Assembly: GCF_019793435.1 (NCBI RefSeq)
Contig: NZ_JAILYH010000003.1
Location: 186,001 to 250,000 of the forward strand
Origin: Rhizobium redzepovicii
GTDB taxonomy: Bacteria; Pseudomonadota; Alphaproteobacteria; Rhizobiales; Rhizobiaceae
Length of the DNA: 64,000 nt
Direction: 5' to 3'
A model generated the notes under the pieces. The model did no database searches, was not told the DNA's origin, and was given only the letters and a program-made list of their open reading frames with translations. The translations under genes and the position numbers were made by a program. Positions 55,824 to 64,000 of this stretch are shown here, one piece after another; position 1 is the first letter of the stretch; the number at the start of each line of letters is the position of its first letter.

Positions 55824-57167
55824 TTAGCTTTCCGCCAGTTCCCTGGCGCGCCGTGCCCGGATCGCCGCGGCAATGAAGACGCGCGACAAGCCGTGATAGA
55901 GCGGCTCGCGCGATAGCAGGCGCGAGGTGATGTAGCCGATCATCGACACTGCCATGATCGGGATGACCGCCTCGTGATCCCCGGTCATCTCGAGGATGAT
56001 GACGAAGGCCGTCATCGGCGCCTGCACGACGCCGGAGAAATATCCGGCCATGCCGAGGATCGCCGCAAGGGCGATGCCACTGCCCATCAATTGGCCGACC
56101 GTGCTGCCGAAGCCGGCGCCGATGGCGAGTGAGGGCGCGAAGATGCCGCCCGGGATTCCCGAAATCATCGACAGGAAGCCGGCAACAAGCTTTTCGAGGA
56201 AGAAAAGCAGGGGCAGGGGATTGCCCTCGACGGCACCCTTCGCCTGGTCGTAGCCGGTGCCGAAGGTCGTACCACCCGACAGGATGCCGACGGCGGCGAC
56301 GGCGAGGCCGCAGACGGCCGCCAGCATTACCATCCGCCGCAGCGGTTGCGGCTGCGCAAAGCGGCGCACATGCTGGCCGGCATAGAGCGCCAGCCCGCTG
56401 AATGCAGCGCCAAGGGCGCCGCCGCCGATGCCGCAGACGAGCACCAGTTCCCAGTCGCGCAGCGATGCCGGCGCAACGGATGTCGAGCCGAAATAATTAT
56501 AGCTGCCGGCGAGCCCGAGCGCGGCAAGGCCGGACAGGATGACGGCGGTCAGAACCAGTCCGTTGGCGCGCGATTCATAGGTGCGGCTCATCTCCTCGAT
56601 CGCGAAGACGATGCCGGCGAGCGGCGTGTTGAAGGCGGCGGCAATCCCGGCCGCCGAACCGGCAAGGATCAGCCCGCGGGCTTGTGCCATGCCGCCGAAG
56701 CGAGCGACCGCCAGCATGATCGATGCGCCCACCTGCACGGTCGGTCCCTCGCGGCCGATCGATGCGCCGCTGAGCAGCCCGAGCACCGTCAGCACGATCT
56801 TGCCGAAGACCAGCCGCAGCGACAGCAGGCGGGTTCGGTCTTCCGGATCGCGCAGATGCCGGGCGGCGATCGCCTGCGGAATGCCGCTGCCCTGCGCGTT
56901 CGGGAAATACCGTGCGGCGAGATAGGCCGACAGCATGAAACCGAGCGGCGTGACGACGAGCGGCAGCAGAAAGCCCCATTCGCCGGAGGCTGTTATGTCG
57001 GCAAAGGCGCGTTGGGCGAGATCGGCCAGCCTGGCAAAGCCGACGCTGATGATGCCGATCGCGCAAGCGCCGAACCAGAAGATCAGCCGTGGGCGCCAGA
57101 GTGCGAGGGAACCCCAGAGAACACGGGAGCGGCGAAGAAGTCGGGACTTGCGATACAACACTGACAT
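55824..57167 (-). CDS. ClC-family chloride/proton antiporter
   Basis: A 447-residue ClC protein. The ion-pathway motifs are Gly-Ser-Gly-Ile-Pro (93-97), Gly-Arg-Glu140-Gly-Pro (gating Glu) and Gly-Ile-Phe-Ala-Pro-Ser-Leu-Ala-Ile-Gly-Ala. The helix after the second half carries Phe-Ala-Ile-Glu-Glu-Met, keeping the internal proton Glu (E203 in E. coli), so it should exchange H+ for Cl- rather than be a channel. No CBS domain. It is followed downstream on the same strand by nothing; betA ends 118 bases upstream of its start. A role in acid or osmotic tolerance is possible. Start at 57167 is the first ATG of the family-typical frame. Confidence 0.9.
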   Translation of the reverse strand: MSVLYRKSRLLRRSRVLWGSLALWRPRLIFWFGACAIGIISVGFARLADLAQRAFADITASGEWGFLLPLVVTPLGFMLSAYLAARYFPNAQGSGIPQAIAARHLRDPEDRTRLLSLRLVFGKIVLTVLGLLSGASIGREGPTVQVGASIMLAVARFGGMAQARGLILAGSAAGIAAAFNTPLAGIVFAIEEMSRTYESRANGLVLTAVILSGLAALGLAGSYNYFGSTSVAPASLRDWELVLVCGIGGGALGAAFSGLALYAGQHVRRFAQPQPLRRMVMLAAVCGLAVAAVGILSGGTTFGTGYDQAKGAVEGNPLPLLFFLEKLVAGFLSMISGIPGGIFAPSLAIGAGFGSTVGQLMGSGIALAAILGMAGYFSGVVQAPMTAFVIILEMTGDHEAVIPIMAVSMIGYITSRLLSREPLYHGLSRVFIAAAIRARRARELAES

Positions 57168-57285
57168 GCCGGGAGCGGAAGTTGAACAGAGCTTCTTCCT
57201 AAACCGGTTTGCGGGGAAAGAACCACCTCTTTCGTCGGAAATCGCCGCCCCTACCAGTCTTCGATCCGCACCATATCTCCAGCCA

Positions 57286-58935
57286 TCACCGATCGCTGAC
57301 CGCCGCCCTGGGATTGACCCATGGCTCCTGGTTGGAGCGCGCCAGCGGCTGTTTGCCGAGGATGTGGTCGGCGGCCTTCTCGCCGGTCATGATCGAGGGG
57401 CCGTTCAGATTGCCGTAGGTGACGTGCGGGAAGATCGAGCTGTCGGCGACGCGTAGGCCATCGACGCCGATCACCCGGGTCTGCGGATCGACCACCGCCA
57501 TCGGATCGTCCTTGGCGCCCATCTTGCATGTGCCGCAGGGGTGATAGGCGCTTTCCAGATGTTCGCGCAGGAAGGCGTCGATCTGCGCGTCGCTCTGCAC
57601 ACCTTCGCCCGGCTGGATCTCCGGCCCGCGATAGTCGTTGAAGGCGCTCTGGCCGAAGATCTCGCGGGTGAGGCGCACACAGTGGCGGAACTTCTCCCAA
57701 TCCTCGGCATGGCTCATATAGTTGAAGCGCAGCACCGGATCGGCCTTGGGGTCGGCCGAACGCAGCGTCACGCTGCCGCGCGACTTCGACAGGTTGTAGC
57801 CGACATGCACCTGGAAGCCGTGGCTCTTGGCCGCCGCCTTGCCGTCATAGCTGATCGCCACCGGCAGGAAGTGATACTGGATGTCGGGCTGCTTCAGCCC
57901 AGGGGCGGAGCGCAGGAAGGCGCAGGCCTCGAACTGGTTGGAGGCGCCGAGCCCGCCGCGCGAGAGCAGCCATTGTGCGCCGGCCACGCCCTGCCAGAAC
58001 CACGGCAGCCAGGAATAGAGCGACACCGGCTTGGTGCTGACCTGCTGGAAATAGAACTCCATATGGTCCTGCAGATTGGCGCCGACGCCCGGCCGGTCGA
58101 CCTTCACCGTAATGCCCATGTCCTGCAGATGTTGGCCGGGACCGATGCCCGACAGCATCAAGAGCTTCGGCGAATTGAACGAGGAGGCTGAGACGATCAC
58201 CTCGCGGTTCGCCTTCACCACCTCTATTTTGCCGTTGCGTTCGATCTCGACGCCGGTCGCCCGTCCGTCCTCGATCAAGATCCTCTGCGCAAAGCCGTAG
58301 ACGATATTGACATTGTCCCGCTTCAGCGCCGGTTTCAGATAGGCATTGGCGGCAGACCAGCGGCGGCCGGAAAAGATGGTCTGCTCCATCAGCCCGAAGC
58401 CTTCCTGCTTGCTGCCGTTATAATCCTCGGTCGTCTCGAAGCCCGCCTGCTTGCCGGCCTCGACAAAGGCGCGAAACAGCGGATTGGTGAAACCGCCGCG
58501 CTGGACATGCAGCGGCCCGTTTGTACCGCGCCAGCCCTCCTCGCCGCCATGCGAATGCTCCATCCGCTTGAAATAGGGGAGAACGTCGGCATAGGCCCAG
58601 CCGCCGGCGCCAAGCTCCTCCCACCGGTTGAAGTCCTCGGCGTGGCCGCGCACATAGACCATGCCGTTGATCGAGGAGGAGCCGCCGATCACCTTGCCGC
58701 GCGGCGCAGTGATGCGCCGGTTGTTGAGGTTGGGTTCCGGCTCGGACAGATAACCCCAATTATAGCGCTTCATGCTCATCGGCCAGGCAAGCGCCGCTGG
58801 CATCTGGATGAACGGCCCGAAATCGCTGCCGCCCGCCTCGATGACGAGAACGGAATTCTTGCCGTCTTCCGACAGGCGATAGGCGAGGGCGGACCCCGCC
58901 GAGCCCGAGCCGATGATGACGAAATCTGCTTGCAT
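57286..58935 (-). CDS. betA: Choline dehydrogenase (GMC oxidoreductase)
   Basis: A 549-residue FAD enzyme that oxidises choline to betaine aldehyde. FAD motif Gly-Ser-Gly-Ser-Ala-Gly is at 9-14, Gly-Gly-Ser-Ser-Ser-Ile-Asn-Gly-Met near residue 85 is the GMC signature, and His-Pro-Cys-Gly-Thr-Cys-Lys-Met near 470 carries the catalytic His. A second His/Asn site lies in [10 protein letters not shown]. No membrane segment is visible. Third gene of betI-betB-betA; between betB and it lies a 215-base gap with a palindromic repeat. Choline breakdown to glycine betaine supplies an osmoprotectant and a carbon and nitrogen source to rhizobia. Confidence 0.94.
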   Translation of the reverse strand: MQADFVIIGSGSAGSALAYRLSEDGKNSVLVIEAGGSDFGPFIQMPAALAWPMSMKRYNWGYLSEPEPNLNNRRITAPRGKVIGGSSSINGMVYVRGHAEDFNRWEELGAGGWAYADVLPYFKRMEHSHGGEEGWRGTNGPLHVQRGGFTNPLFRAFVEAGKQAGFETTEDYNGSKQEGFGLMEQTIFSGRRWSAANAYLKPALKRDNVNIVYGFAQRILIEDGRATGVEIERNGKIEVVKANREVIVSASSFNSPKLLMLSGIGPGQHLQDMGITVKVDRPGVGANLQDHMEFYFQQVSTKPVSLYSWLPWFWQGVAGAQWLLSRGGLGASNQFEACAFLRSAPGLKQPDIQYHFLPVAISYDGKAAAKSHGFQVHVGYNLSKSRGSVTLRSADPKADPVLRFNYMSHAEDWEKFRHCVRLTREIFGQSAFNDYRGPEIQPGEGVQSDAQIDAFLREHLESAYHPCGTCKMGAKDDPMAVVDPQTRVIGVDGLRVADSSIFPHVTYGNLNGPSIMTGEKAADHILGKQPLARSNQEPWVNPRAAVSDR

Positions 58936-58985
58936 GGCGTTCCCTTAAATTCCTTTGCACGGTCCCCGAAGACTTCGGGACATCA

Positions 58986-59143
58986 AGACCCCGCCCCAAA
59001 CCCCTCCCACAAGGGGAGGGGCTTAACCTGCGGCACTGCCTCACTCCGAAATCAGCGCCGCAAATGGTGCGATCGAGGGGAGGCAAAACCGGTGCGGCAT
59101 TCTAGCCCCTCCCCCTCGTGGGGAGGGGTTGGGGAGGGGTCTT
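58986..59143. repeat. Rhizobial palindromic repeat between betB and betA
   Basis: Two arms of about 39 bases, 58987-59024 (GACCCCGCCCCAAACCCC, then AAGGGGAGGGGCTT) and 59104-59142 (AGCCCCTCCCCCTCGTGGG, then TTGGGGAGGGGTCT), are largely inverted. It is a rhizobial intergenic mosaic-type element lodged inside the operon. A stable mRNA structure here could change the betB/betA ratio. Confidence 0.75.
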
Positions 59144-59150
59144 CTCACTC

Positions 59151-60614
59151 TCAATAAGGCGCCGCCACCGGCCCCATGCCGACGTAAACCGTCTTCAGCT
59201 CGGAATAATGCTCCAGCGCCGCCAGCGAATTCTCGCGGCCGAAGCCGGATTGTTTCGAGCCGCCGAAGGGGATTTCCACCGGGCAGAGATTATAGGTGTT
59301 GATCCACAGCGTGCCGGCCTCCAGCCGGTCGACGACGCGGTGGGCGCGGGTGAGGTCGGCGGTGAAGACGCCGCCTGACAGGCCGAATTCGCTGGCATTG
59401 GCGCGTGTGATGACCTCGTCCTCATCGTCGAAATCGAGCACCGACATCACCGGCCCGAAGATCTCCTCGCGGGCGATGGTCATGTCGTCGGTTACGTCGG
59501 CAAACACCGTCGGCTGCACATAATAGCCTTCGCCGGAAACGTTGTTGGGAATACCGCCGCCGGCGACAAGCGTTGCGCCCTCGGCCTTGCCCTTTTCGAT
59601 ATAGGCGACCACCTTCTCGCGCTGTGCCCAGGAAACCATCGGGCCGATCTGCGTCGCCTCATCAAGCGGATCGCCGATCAGCATCGCCTCGGTGCGCGCC
59701 TTCAGCCGCTTCAGGAACTCGGTCTTGACCCCCTTCTGCACGAAGACGCGGGTGCCGTTCGAGCAGACCTGGCCGGTGGAATAGAAATTGCCGAGCATGG
59801 CGCCGCCGACCGCCGAATCGAGATCGGCGTCGTCGAAGACGATGAGCGGCGACTTGCCGCCGAGTTCCATCGTCACATGCTTGAGATTGCCGGCCGCCGC
59901 CGCCGCCACCCGGCGCCCGGTCGGCACCGATCCGGTCAGCGACACCTTGGCGACATCGGGATGGTTGACGAGCAGCGGCCCGGTATCGCGGTCGCCCTGG
60001 ATGACGTTGAAAAGCCCCTTCGGCAGCCCCGCCTCGTGCAGGATCTCGGCAATCTTCAAGGCGCCGAGCGGCGTGTTTTCCGAGGGCTTGAAAACCATGG
60101 CATTGCCGCAGATGAGCGCCGGCGCAGCCTTCCAGCAGGCGATCTGCTGCGGATAGTTCCAGGCGCCGATGCCGACGCAGACGCCGAGCGGCACCCGCTT
60201 GGTGTAGGCAAAATCCTGGCCGAGCGGGATATGCGAACCATTGAGGCCGGCCGGTGCGACACCGCCGAAGAATTCGAAGGCATCGGCGCCCGAGGTCGGA
60301 TCGGCGACGATCGTCTCCTGGATCGGCTTGCCGGTATCGAGCGTTTCCAGTTCCGACAACGCCCGGTTTCGCTCGCGCATGATGTCGGCGGCGCGTTTGA
60401 GAATGCGTCCGCGCGCCATCGGGCTCATCGCCGCCCATTCCGGCTGGGCGCGTCTGGCCGCGGCAATCGCCTTCTCGACAATCGCGGGCGTTGCGGCATG
60501 TAGCCGGGCGATCACCTCGCCGGTCGCCGGATAGAGGCTCTCGATGACGGTCCCGTCGGTGTCCTCGACATATTCGCCGTCGATGAAGTGCGAGGCTCTC
60601 GGCTGGGCTTTCAT
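59151..60614 (-). CDS. betB: Betaine aldehyde dehydrogenase
   Basis: A 487-residue aldehyde dehydrogenase that oxidises betaine aldehyde to glycine betaine with NAD(P)+. Catalytic Asn153 (Trp-Asn-Tyr-Pro), Glu250 (Met-Glu-Leu-Gly-Gly-Lys-Ser-Pro) and nucleophile Cys284 (Gly-Gln-Val-Cys-Ser-Asn-Gly) are all present. The Lys in Val-Phe-Lys-Pro-Ser-Glu-Asn is the cofactor-binding residue. ATG 60614 overlaps the betI TGA (60611-60613) as ATGA, so there is no room for betC between betI and betB. BetB is the second gene of the operon. Confidence 0.95.
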   Translation of the reverse strand: MKAQPRASHFIDGEYVEDTDGTVIESLYPATGEVIARLHAATPAIVEKAIAAARRAQPEWAAMSPMARGRILKRAADIMRERNRALSELETLDTGKPIQETIVADPTSGADAFEFFGGVAPAGLNGSHIPLGQDFAYTKRVPLGVCVGIGAWNYPQQIACWKAAPALICGNAMVFKPSENTPLGALKIAEILHEAGLPKGLFNVIQGDRDTGPLLVNHPDVAKVSLTGSVPTGRRVAAAAAGNLKHVTMELGGKSPLIVFDDADLDSAVGGAMLGNFYSTGQVCSNGTRVFVQKGVKTEFLKRLKARTEAMLIGDPLDEATQIGPMVSWAQREKVVAYIEKGKAEGATLVAGGGIPNNVSGEGYYVQPTVFADVTDDMTIAREEIFGPVMSVLDFDDEDEVITRANASEFGLSGGVFTADLTRAHRVVDRLEAGTLWINTYNLCPVEIPFGGSKQSGFGRENSLAALEHYSELKTVYVGMGPVAAPY

Positions 60615-61246
60615 GTCATTTGTCCTTGGATGTTCGATGTGGTTGTCCCATCTCGGCTGGAAGGGAAGGTGGCGGCCAGAAGCGCATTCAGATAATCCTC
60701 TGTCAGTGCGATCGAGGCTTCGATGCCGATCGGTGCCGATTTCAGACTTTGCCTGATGTAGAGCCCGTCGATCATCGCCGCAGCGCCCTCGGCGATGCGT
60801 TCTGCGGCGTCGGCCGGCAGCAGCGCCTTGAGATCGGCAAGCAGGTTGGAGCGCAGCCGGCGGGCATAGATCACCAGGAAACGCCGCGTCTCCTCCGAGC
60901 GCTGCGCTTCGGCGTAAAAGGCAAGCCAGGCGGCGATCGTGTCTGGCGCGAACTGGTCGGCGTGGAAGTTGACACGGATGACGGCCGAAAGCCGGGCGCG
61001 CGGCGTCTGCGCTGCTATCAGCGCCGCCACCGTATCGCTGCGCAATTGCCTAAGAAGCGAGCGGATCGTCTCGATCAGCAATTGTTCCTTGCTGCCGAAA
61101 TAATGATGGGCAAGGGCCGGCGACACGCCAGCCTGGCGGGCGATGTCGGACATGGTGACGGCAAGCGAGCCGTGATCGCCGATCACCCGCAGCGCCGCAT
61201 CAACGAGCGCCTTGCGACGCACCGGCTCCATTCCGACTTTCGGCAA
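60611..61246 (-). CDS. betI: Choline-responsive TetR-family repressor BetI
   Basis: A 211-residue TetR regulator, N-terminus [11 protein letters not shown]. The helix-turn-helix reads [23 protein letters not shown]. The Ile-Asp-Gly-Leu-Tyr-Ile-Arg-Gln C-terminal motif is specific to BetI. It represses the bet genes until choline is present. Its operator is the palindrome at 61284-61303, 38 bases before the start. Start 61246 is used. Confidence 0.95.
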   Translation of the reverse strand: MPKVGMEPVRRKALVDAALRVIGDHGSLAVTMSDIARQAGVSPALAHHYFGSKEQLLIETIRSLLRQLRSDTVAALIAAQTPRARLSAVIRVNFHADQFAPDTIAAWLAFYAEAQRSEETRRFLVIYARRLRSNLLADLKALLPADAAERIAEGAAAMIDGLYIRQSLKSAPIGIEASIALTEDYLNALLAATFPSSRDGTTTSNIQGQMT

Positions 61247-61283
61247 AGCGCCAACTCCTCACGCATTTTCGATAAGGATATTT

Positions 61284-61303
61284 TTGATTGACTGATCAAT
61301 CAA
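61284..61303 (-). promoter_or_regulatory. BetI operator upstream of betI
   Basis: TTGATTGA (61284-61291) and TCAATCAA (61296-61303) are exact inverted repeats around CTGA, inside an AT-rich region. It resembles the TTGATTGG/TTCAATCA-type sequence bound by BetI in E. coli and other bacteria. Location is right for control of the whole bet operon; binding is not shown here. Confidence 0.8.
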
Positions 61304-61388
61304 CAAAAATATTGACCGAATTGATTTCGCGCAGATCTTTTCCGGAGAAACGGGCGCAACATATTCAAAGTTGATCAGGAGGTGTGCC

Positions 61389-61937
61389 ATGACCAGCGTC
61401 TTCAACGAAATGCCCGGATCCCCGCTACGGTCGAAATGGGTCTGGTTCCTCGGCCTCGGCGTGCTGCTTCTAATCTGTGGCCTCATCGCTCTTAGCAACC
61501 TGCTAATGGCGACCGTCGCTTCGGTCTTTTATGTCGGCATGCTCATGCTGGCGGGTGGCGTCATCTATCTCATCCACGCTTTTCAGGTGCGCCGTTGGGA
61601 TCAAGTGCTCTTCTGGGCTCTGAGCGGTGTGCTTTACGTGCTTGCCGGCATCTGCGCCTTCATCAATCCTATCTTCACCTCGGCGGCCTTGACTTTGTTT
61701 CTGGCCATTGCGCTGCTGGTGGCCGGCATTTTCCGTCTCTGGGTCGGGATGCGGATGCGGCCGCTGAAGGGCTGGCGCTGGATCGCGACCAGCGGCGTCA
61801 TGACGGCCCTGGCCGGCTTCGTCATCGCGCTGGGCTGGCCGGTGAACAGCCTCTGGATCCTCGGTCTGTTCCTGGCCGTCGATCTCATCATCCAGGGCTC
61901 GACCATGATTGCCTTCGGCCTCGGCATGCGCGGCTGA
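61389..61937 (+). CDS. HdeD-family (DUF308) membrane protein
   Basis: A 182-residue membrane protein with six hydrophobic segments in two three-helix halves, each with a Gly-rich core (Leu-Leu-Leu-Ile-Cys-Gly-Leu-Ile-Ala-Leu, Leu-Met-Leu-Ala-Gly-Gly-Val-Ile). The pattern is that of HdeD/YitE-type DUF308 proteins, connected with acid resistance in E. coli. Arg-Arg-Trp-Asp-Gln-Val-Leu-Phe-Trp-Ala-Leu-Ser-Gly marks the second half. AGGAGG precedes ATG 61389 by 7 bases. Divergent from betI; it may share stress control. Confidence 0.85.
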   Translation: MTSVFNEMPGSPLRSKWVWFLGLGVLLLICGLIALSNLLMATVASVFYVGMLMLAGGVIYLIHAFQVRRWDQVLFWALSGVLYVLAGICAFINPIFTSAALTLFLAIALLVAGIFRLWVGMRMRPLKGWRWIATSGVMTALAGFVIALGWPVNSLWILGLFLAVDLIIQGSTMIAFGLGMRG

Positions 61938-62099
61938 AGCCTTTTTGATACGCCTATTTTGACAAGGGCATGACAGGGGATTAGACTAAAGGGGTATGGA
62001 CCGATCGCCAAAAGCGGGTGGTCCTGTGTGCGATAGCCGCAAATGGTCATGCGTCCCCCAAAGGCAGGGTTCTGCCTCAATAAAAAAGGGAGGAAGTTC

Positions 62100-62342
62100 A
62101 TGCCGATGGTCACCGTTTCCATCTCTCCGCAACAGGCAGCGGGCATCCGCGCCGCCGTCGACACAGGCGGCTATGCCTCGAGCAGCGAGGTCGTCCGCGA
62201 GGCGCTCCGCCTCTGGGACACCGCCCGCAAGCTCAACGAATTCCGCGACGATGTCCTCGACGACGAGGGCGCTCCGTCCGGCGGCAGATGCGTCGCCGAC
62301 ATGTTCGCTGATCACGAGGCAGAGCGCCGCCGCTCCGCCTGA
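62100..62342 (+). CDS. ParD-like antitoxin (ribbon-helix-helix), no toxin gene next to it
   Basis: An 80-residue RHH protein: Met-Pro-Met-Val-Thr-Val-Ser-Ile-Ser-Pro, Gly-Gly-Tyr-Ala-Ser-Ser-Ser-Glu-Val-Val-Arg-Glu-Ala-Leu-Arg, then Lys-Leu-Asn-Glu-Phe. This is the ParD/CC2985-family antitoxin with the usual DNA-binding start and toxin-binding tail. GGGAGGAAGTTC precedes the ATG. ParE-type toxin genes normally begin within a few bases of the ParD stop; here 62343-62500 has no such frame. It is therefore an orphan antitoxin or a regulator of the next gene. Confidence 0.75.
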   Translation: MPMVTVSISPQQAAGIRAAVDTGGYASSSEVVREALRLWDTARKLNEFRDDVLDDEGAPSGGRCVADMFADHEAERRRSA

Positions 62343-62500
62343 TTAAGCGCCTGATTGTATTATGAAATTCAAGATGAACGCGGAACGCGTGGTCGTGCCC
62401 TGCATCTTTCACAAAACTTTCATATTGGCGAAAGGGTTCATTGATCCTTCCGGGGCATCTTTCTGACCAAGAAGAACAAGTCACAGTGGAGATCAGCCAA

Positions 62501-64000
62501 ATGAAGAGCGGGACTTCCCTGGCTGCCACCGTCGAGCCCGGCGTCCTGCGCCGCTATGCCAGCGACCAGATCGTCACGCTTGCCAAGCTCGTGGTCGAGA
62601 ACGCCTTTCAGCCGATCGTCGAGGCCGGCACCGGCACGGTGTTCGGTTACGAATCCCTGATGCGCGGCCAGGAGCGTATCGGCTTCGACACCCCGGTCGA
62701 CATTCTCGACGAGGCCCATCAGGCCGGCCAACTGCTGCAGCTCGAACAGATGCTGGCGAGCCGCGCGCTCGCCAAATTCGCCACCCTGTCGAATTTCTCC
62801 ACCTCGACGCTGTTCCTCAATCTCGATGTCCGGCTCATCCCGCATGGCGAACGCTTGGTCGAGAGCCTGCTGCAGCACCTGCGGAAGGCCAATATTCCGC
62901 CGTCCTCCGTCTGCTTCGAATTCTCCGAACGTTTCGACAACACCAGCGTGCCGGAATTTGCCGCGCTCGTTTCCAAGCTGCGCAAGGCAGGTTTCAAGCT
63001 GGCGATCGACGATTTCGGCGTCGGTCACGGCGAGATGAAGCTGCTTTGCGACTATGCCGTCGATTACCTGAAGATCGACCGCCATTTCGTCGCCGAGCTC
63101 GACCGCAGCTCCCGCAAGCGCCATCTTTTGAAGAGCATCGTCAACATCGCCCATGTGCTCGGCACCCGCGTCATCGCCGAAGGCATCGAGACCGAGGCCG
63201 AATTCATCGCCTGCCGCGAATATGGCGTCGACCTCGTCCAGGGCTGGTTCATCTCCCGCCCGACGACGCATATGTCGGAGCTGGCGCCGTCCTTCCCGCA
63301 TCTGCAGGAGCTCGGAAAAACCAAGCGAGGCAGCCAATCGCTCGACGAAATCCTCATCCGCAAGCAGATCGAACTCCTGCCGACGGTTTACGAGAACGAC
63401 AGCATCGACAGCGTCTTCGAACTCTTCCGCCGCAATCCGCGCCAGGCTTTCTTTCCCGTGCTCAACGCCAATAGCGAGCCGCGTGGCATCATTCACGAGC
63501 AGCACCTTAAGGAATATATCTACCAGCCCTTCGGCCGCGATCTCTTGAAGAACAAGATGTATGAGCGCAGCATCTCGCATTTCGTCGAAATGGCCCCGAT
63601 CGTCGGCCTCGACAGCGATGCCGAGCAACTGATGGCGATCTTCGCCAATATGGAAGGCAGCAACTGCCTGATCCTCACCGACAATATGCGTTATGCCGGC
63701 GTCGTCTCCGCCGCCTCGCTGATCAAGGTCATCAACGAGAAGCAGCTGAAGACCGCCCAGGATCAGAACCCGCTGACCGGCCTGCCGGGCAATCGCGCCA
63801 TCCGCGATTTCATGCGCCAGTCCGGCCGCGACGGCGATGAGGTCCGCCATTTCTGCTACTGCGACTTTGATAATTTCAAGCCATTCAACGATGCTTACGG
63901 CTTCCATCTCGGCGATCATGCGATCTCGCTGTTTGCCGCGCTGATGCGCCGCTATTTCTTCGCCGAGCGCCATTTTCTCGGCCATGTCGGCGGCGACGAT
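62501..64000 (+). CDS. EAL-CBS-GGDEF cyclic-di-GMP protein, C-terminal part beyond window
   Basis: The frame from ATG 62501 stays open to the last base (500 codons). Residues 1-270 form an EAL domain: Gly-Tyr-Glu-Ser-Leu-Met-Arg (ESL in place of EAL), Asn-Leu-Asp-Val, Cys-Phe-Glu-Phe-Ser-Glu, Asp-Asp-Phe-Gly-Val-Gly (loop 6 altered from DFGTGYSS), Leu-Lys-Ile-Asp and Ala-Glu-Gly-Ile-Glu-Thr. A CBS pair lies at about 280-420. The GGDEF domain follows with Pro-Leu-Thr-Gly-Leu-Pro-Gly-Asn-Arg and ends at His-Val-Gly-Gly-Asp-Asp, a GGDD start of the catalytic loop cut by the edge. The altered loop 6 suggests weak or absent phosphodiesterase activity. GTG 62486 is an alternative start. Confidence 0.88.
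   Translation, partial: MKSGTSLAATVEPGVLRRYASDQIVTLAKLVVENAFQPIVEAGTGTVFGYESLMRGQERIGFDTPVDILDEAHQAGQLLQLEQMLASRALAKFATLSNFSTSTLFLNLDVRLIPHGERLVESLLQHLRKANIPPSSVCFEFSERFDNTSVPEFAALVSKLRKAGFKLAIDDFGVGHGEMKLLCDYAVDYLKIDRHFVAELDRSSRKRHLLKSIVNIAHVLGTRVIAEGIETEAEFIACREYGVDLVQGWFISRPTTHMSELAPSFPHLQELGKTKRGSQSLDEILIRKQIELLPTVYENDSIDSVFELFRRNPRQAFFPVLNANSEPRGIIHEQHLKEYIYQPFGRDLLKNKMYERSISHFVEMAPIVGLDSDAEQLMAIFANMEGSNCLILTDNMRYAGVVSAASLIKVINEKQLKTAQDQNPLTGLPGNRAIRDFMRQSGRDGDEVRHFCYCDFDNFKPFNDAYGFHLGDHAISLFAALMRRYFFAERHFLGHVGGDD

Noticed and set aside
62438..63985. Minus-strand 515-codon frame over the EAL-CBS-GGDEF gene
   Set aside because: The plus strand has family motifs in order from EAL to GGDEF; the minus frame is an artefact of GC-rich codon bias.
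1..64000. tRNA, rRNA, CRISPR arrays and replication origins
   Set aside because: No cloverleaf, rRNA-like, or regularly spaced repeat array was seen. The only tandem repeat (39745-39792) has two units.

Overview
The window is GC-rich, densely coded DNA of a Rhizobiales bacterium, most likely the Rhizobium leguminosarum/etli group. The evidence is the gene families (betI-betB-betA, an APS-reductase-type cysH-cysD-cysN, DUF1127, DUF1488, DUF3606, DUF1515) and several families of palindromic intergenic repeats typical of rhizobia. Species assignment is inference; there is no rRNA, tRNA or replication gene to anchor it. The genes are mostly accessory or conditional: regulators, detoxification enzymes, transporters and stress proteins.

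Layout. 1-8.2 kb: an esterase tail, a secreted arylsulfatase, two SAM methyltransferases, a TetR regulator divergent from a CPYC-type flavin disulfide reductase with a nested palindromic operator between them, a His-tailed EamA permease and a periplasmic cupredoxin. IS630 and IS66 scraps lie between them. 8.2-13.7 kb: a duplicated glycosyltransferase-25 locus (one copy broken), a nucleoside deaminase, a DUF805 protein, an OmpR-type two-component system and a DUF1127 protein. 13.8-24.5 kb: a CadC-like TPR regulator, IS5 and EthD remnants, a RibD-like reductase, a DUF4105 membrane protein, a NIPSNAP protein, an ABC exporter, a DinB protein, and a receptor-type nucleotidyl cyclase followed by an APH-like kinase. 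24.8-32.4 kb: a TetR/secreted-protein pair divergent from a periplasmic RidA, a GFA enzyme, an ArsR/SDR divergent pair, secreted proteins, a frameshifted DUF6869 gene, a dienelactone hydrolase and a hexapeptide acyltransferase.

32.5-36.1 kb is the most striking block. It is a compact, fully overlapping lysis cassette: a holin-like membrane protein, a GH24 endolysin with an N-terminal membrane anchor, an inner spanin, an outer-spanin lipoprotein embedded out of frame in the inner-spanin gene, an SGNH hydrolase and a DUF1515 coiled-coil membrane protein. No phage structural gene is present. 36.2-40.7 kb is an island of about ten small proteins, several of stress-associated DUF families. 40.8-49.4 kb holds a DegP protease, a LacI regulator, a class A penicillin-binding protein, a peroxiredoxin-like protein, a secreted Gly-rich protein, and a DoxX/TetR divergent pair whose operator sits between the -35 and -10 boxes of the doxX promoter.

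49.7-64 kb: the sulfate-assimilation operon cysH-cysD-cysN (no cysC) beside an Rrf2 regulator with four cysteines; an SDR/LysR divergent pair; a ClC antiporter; the choline-to-glycine-betaine operon betI-betB-betA with a BetI-type operator and a palindromic repeat between betB and betA; an HdeD-like membrane protein; an orphan ParD antitoxin; and an EAL-CBS-GGDEF protein cut by the window edge. Recurring themes are divergent regulator/target pairs with visible operators, and intergenic repeat insertions that have fragmented several genes.
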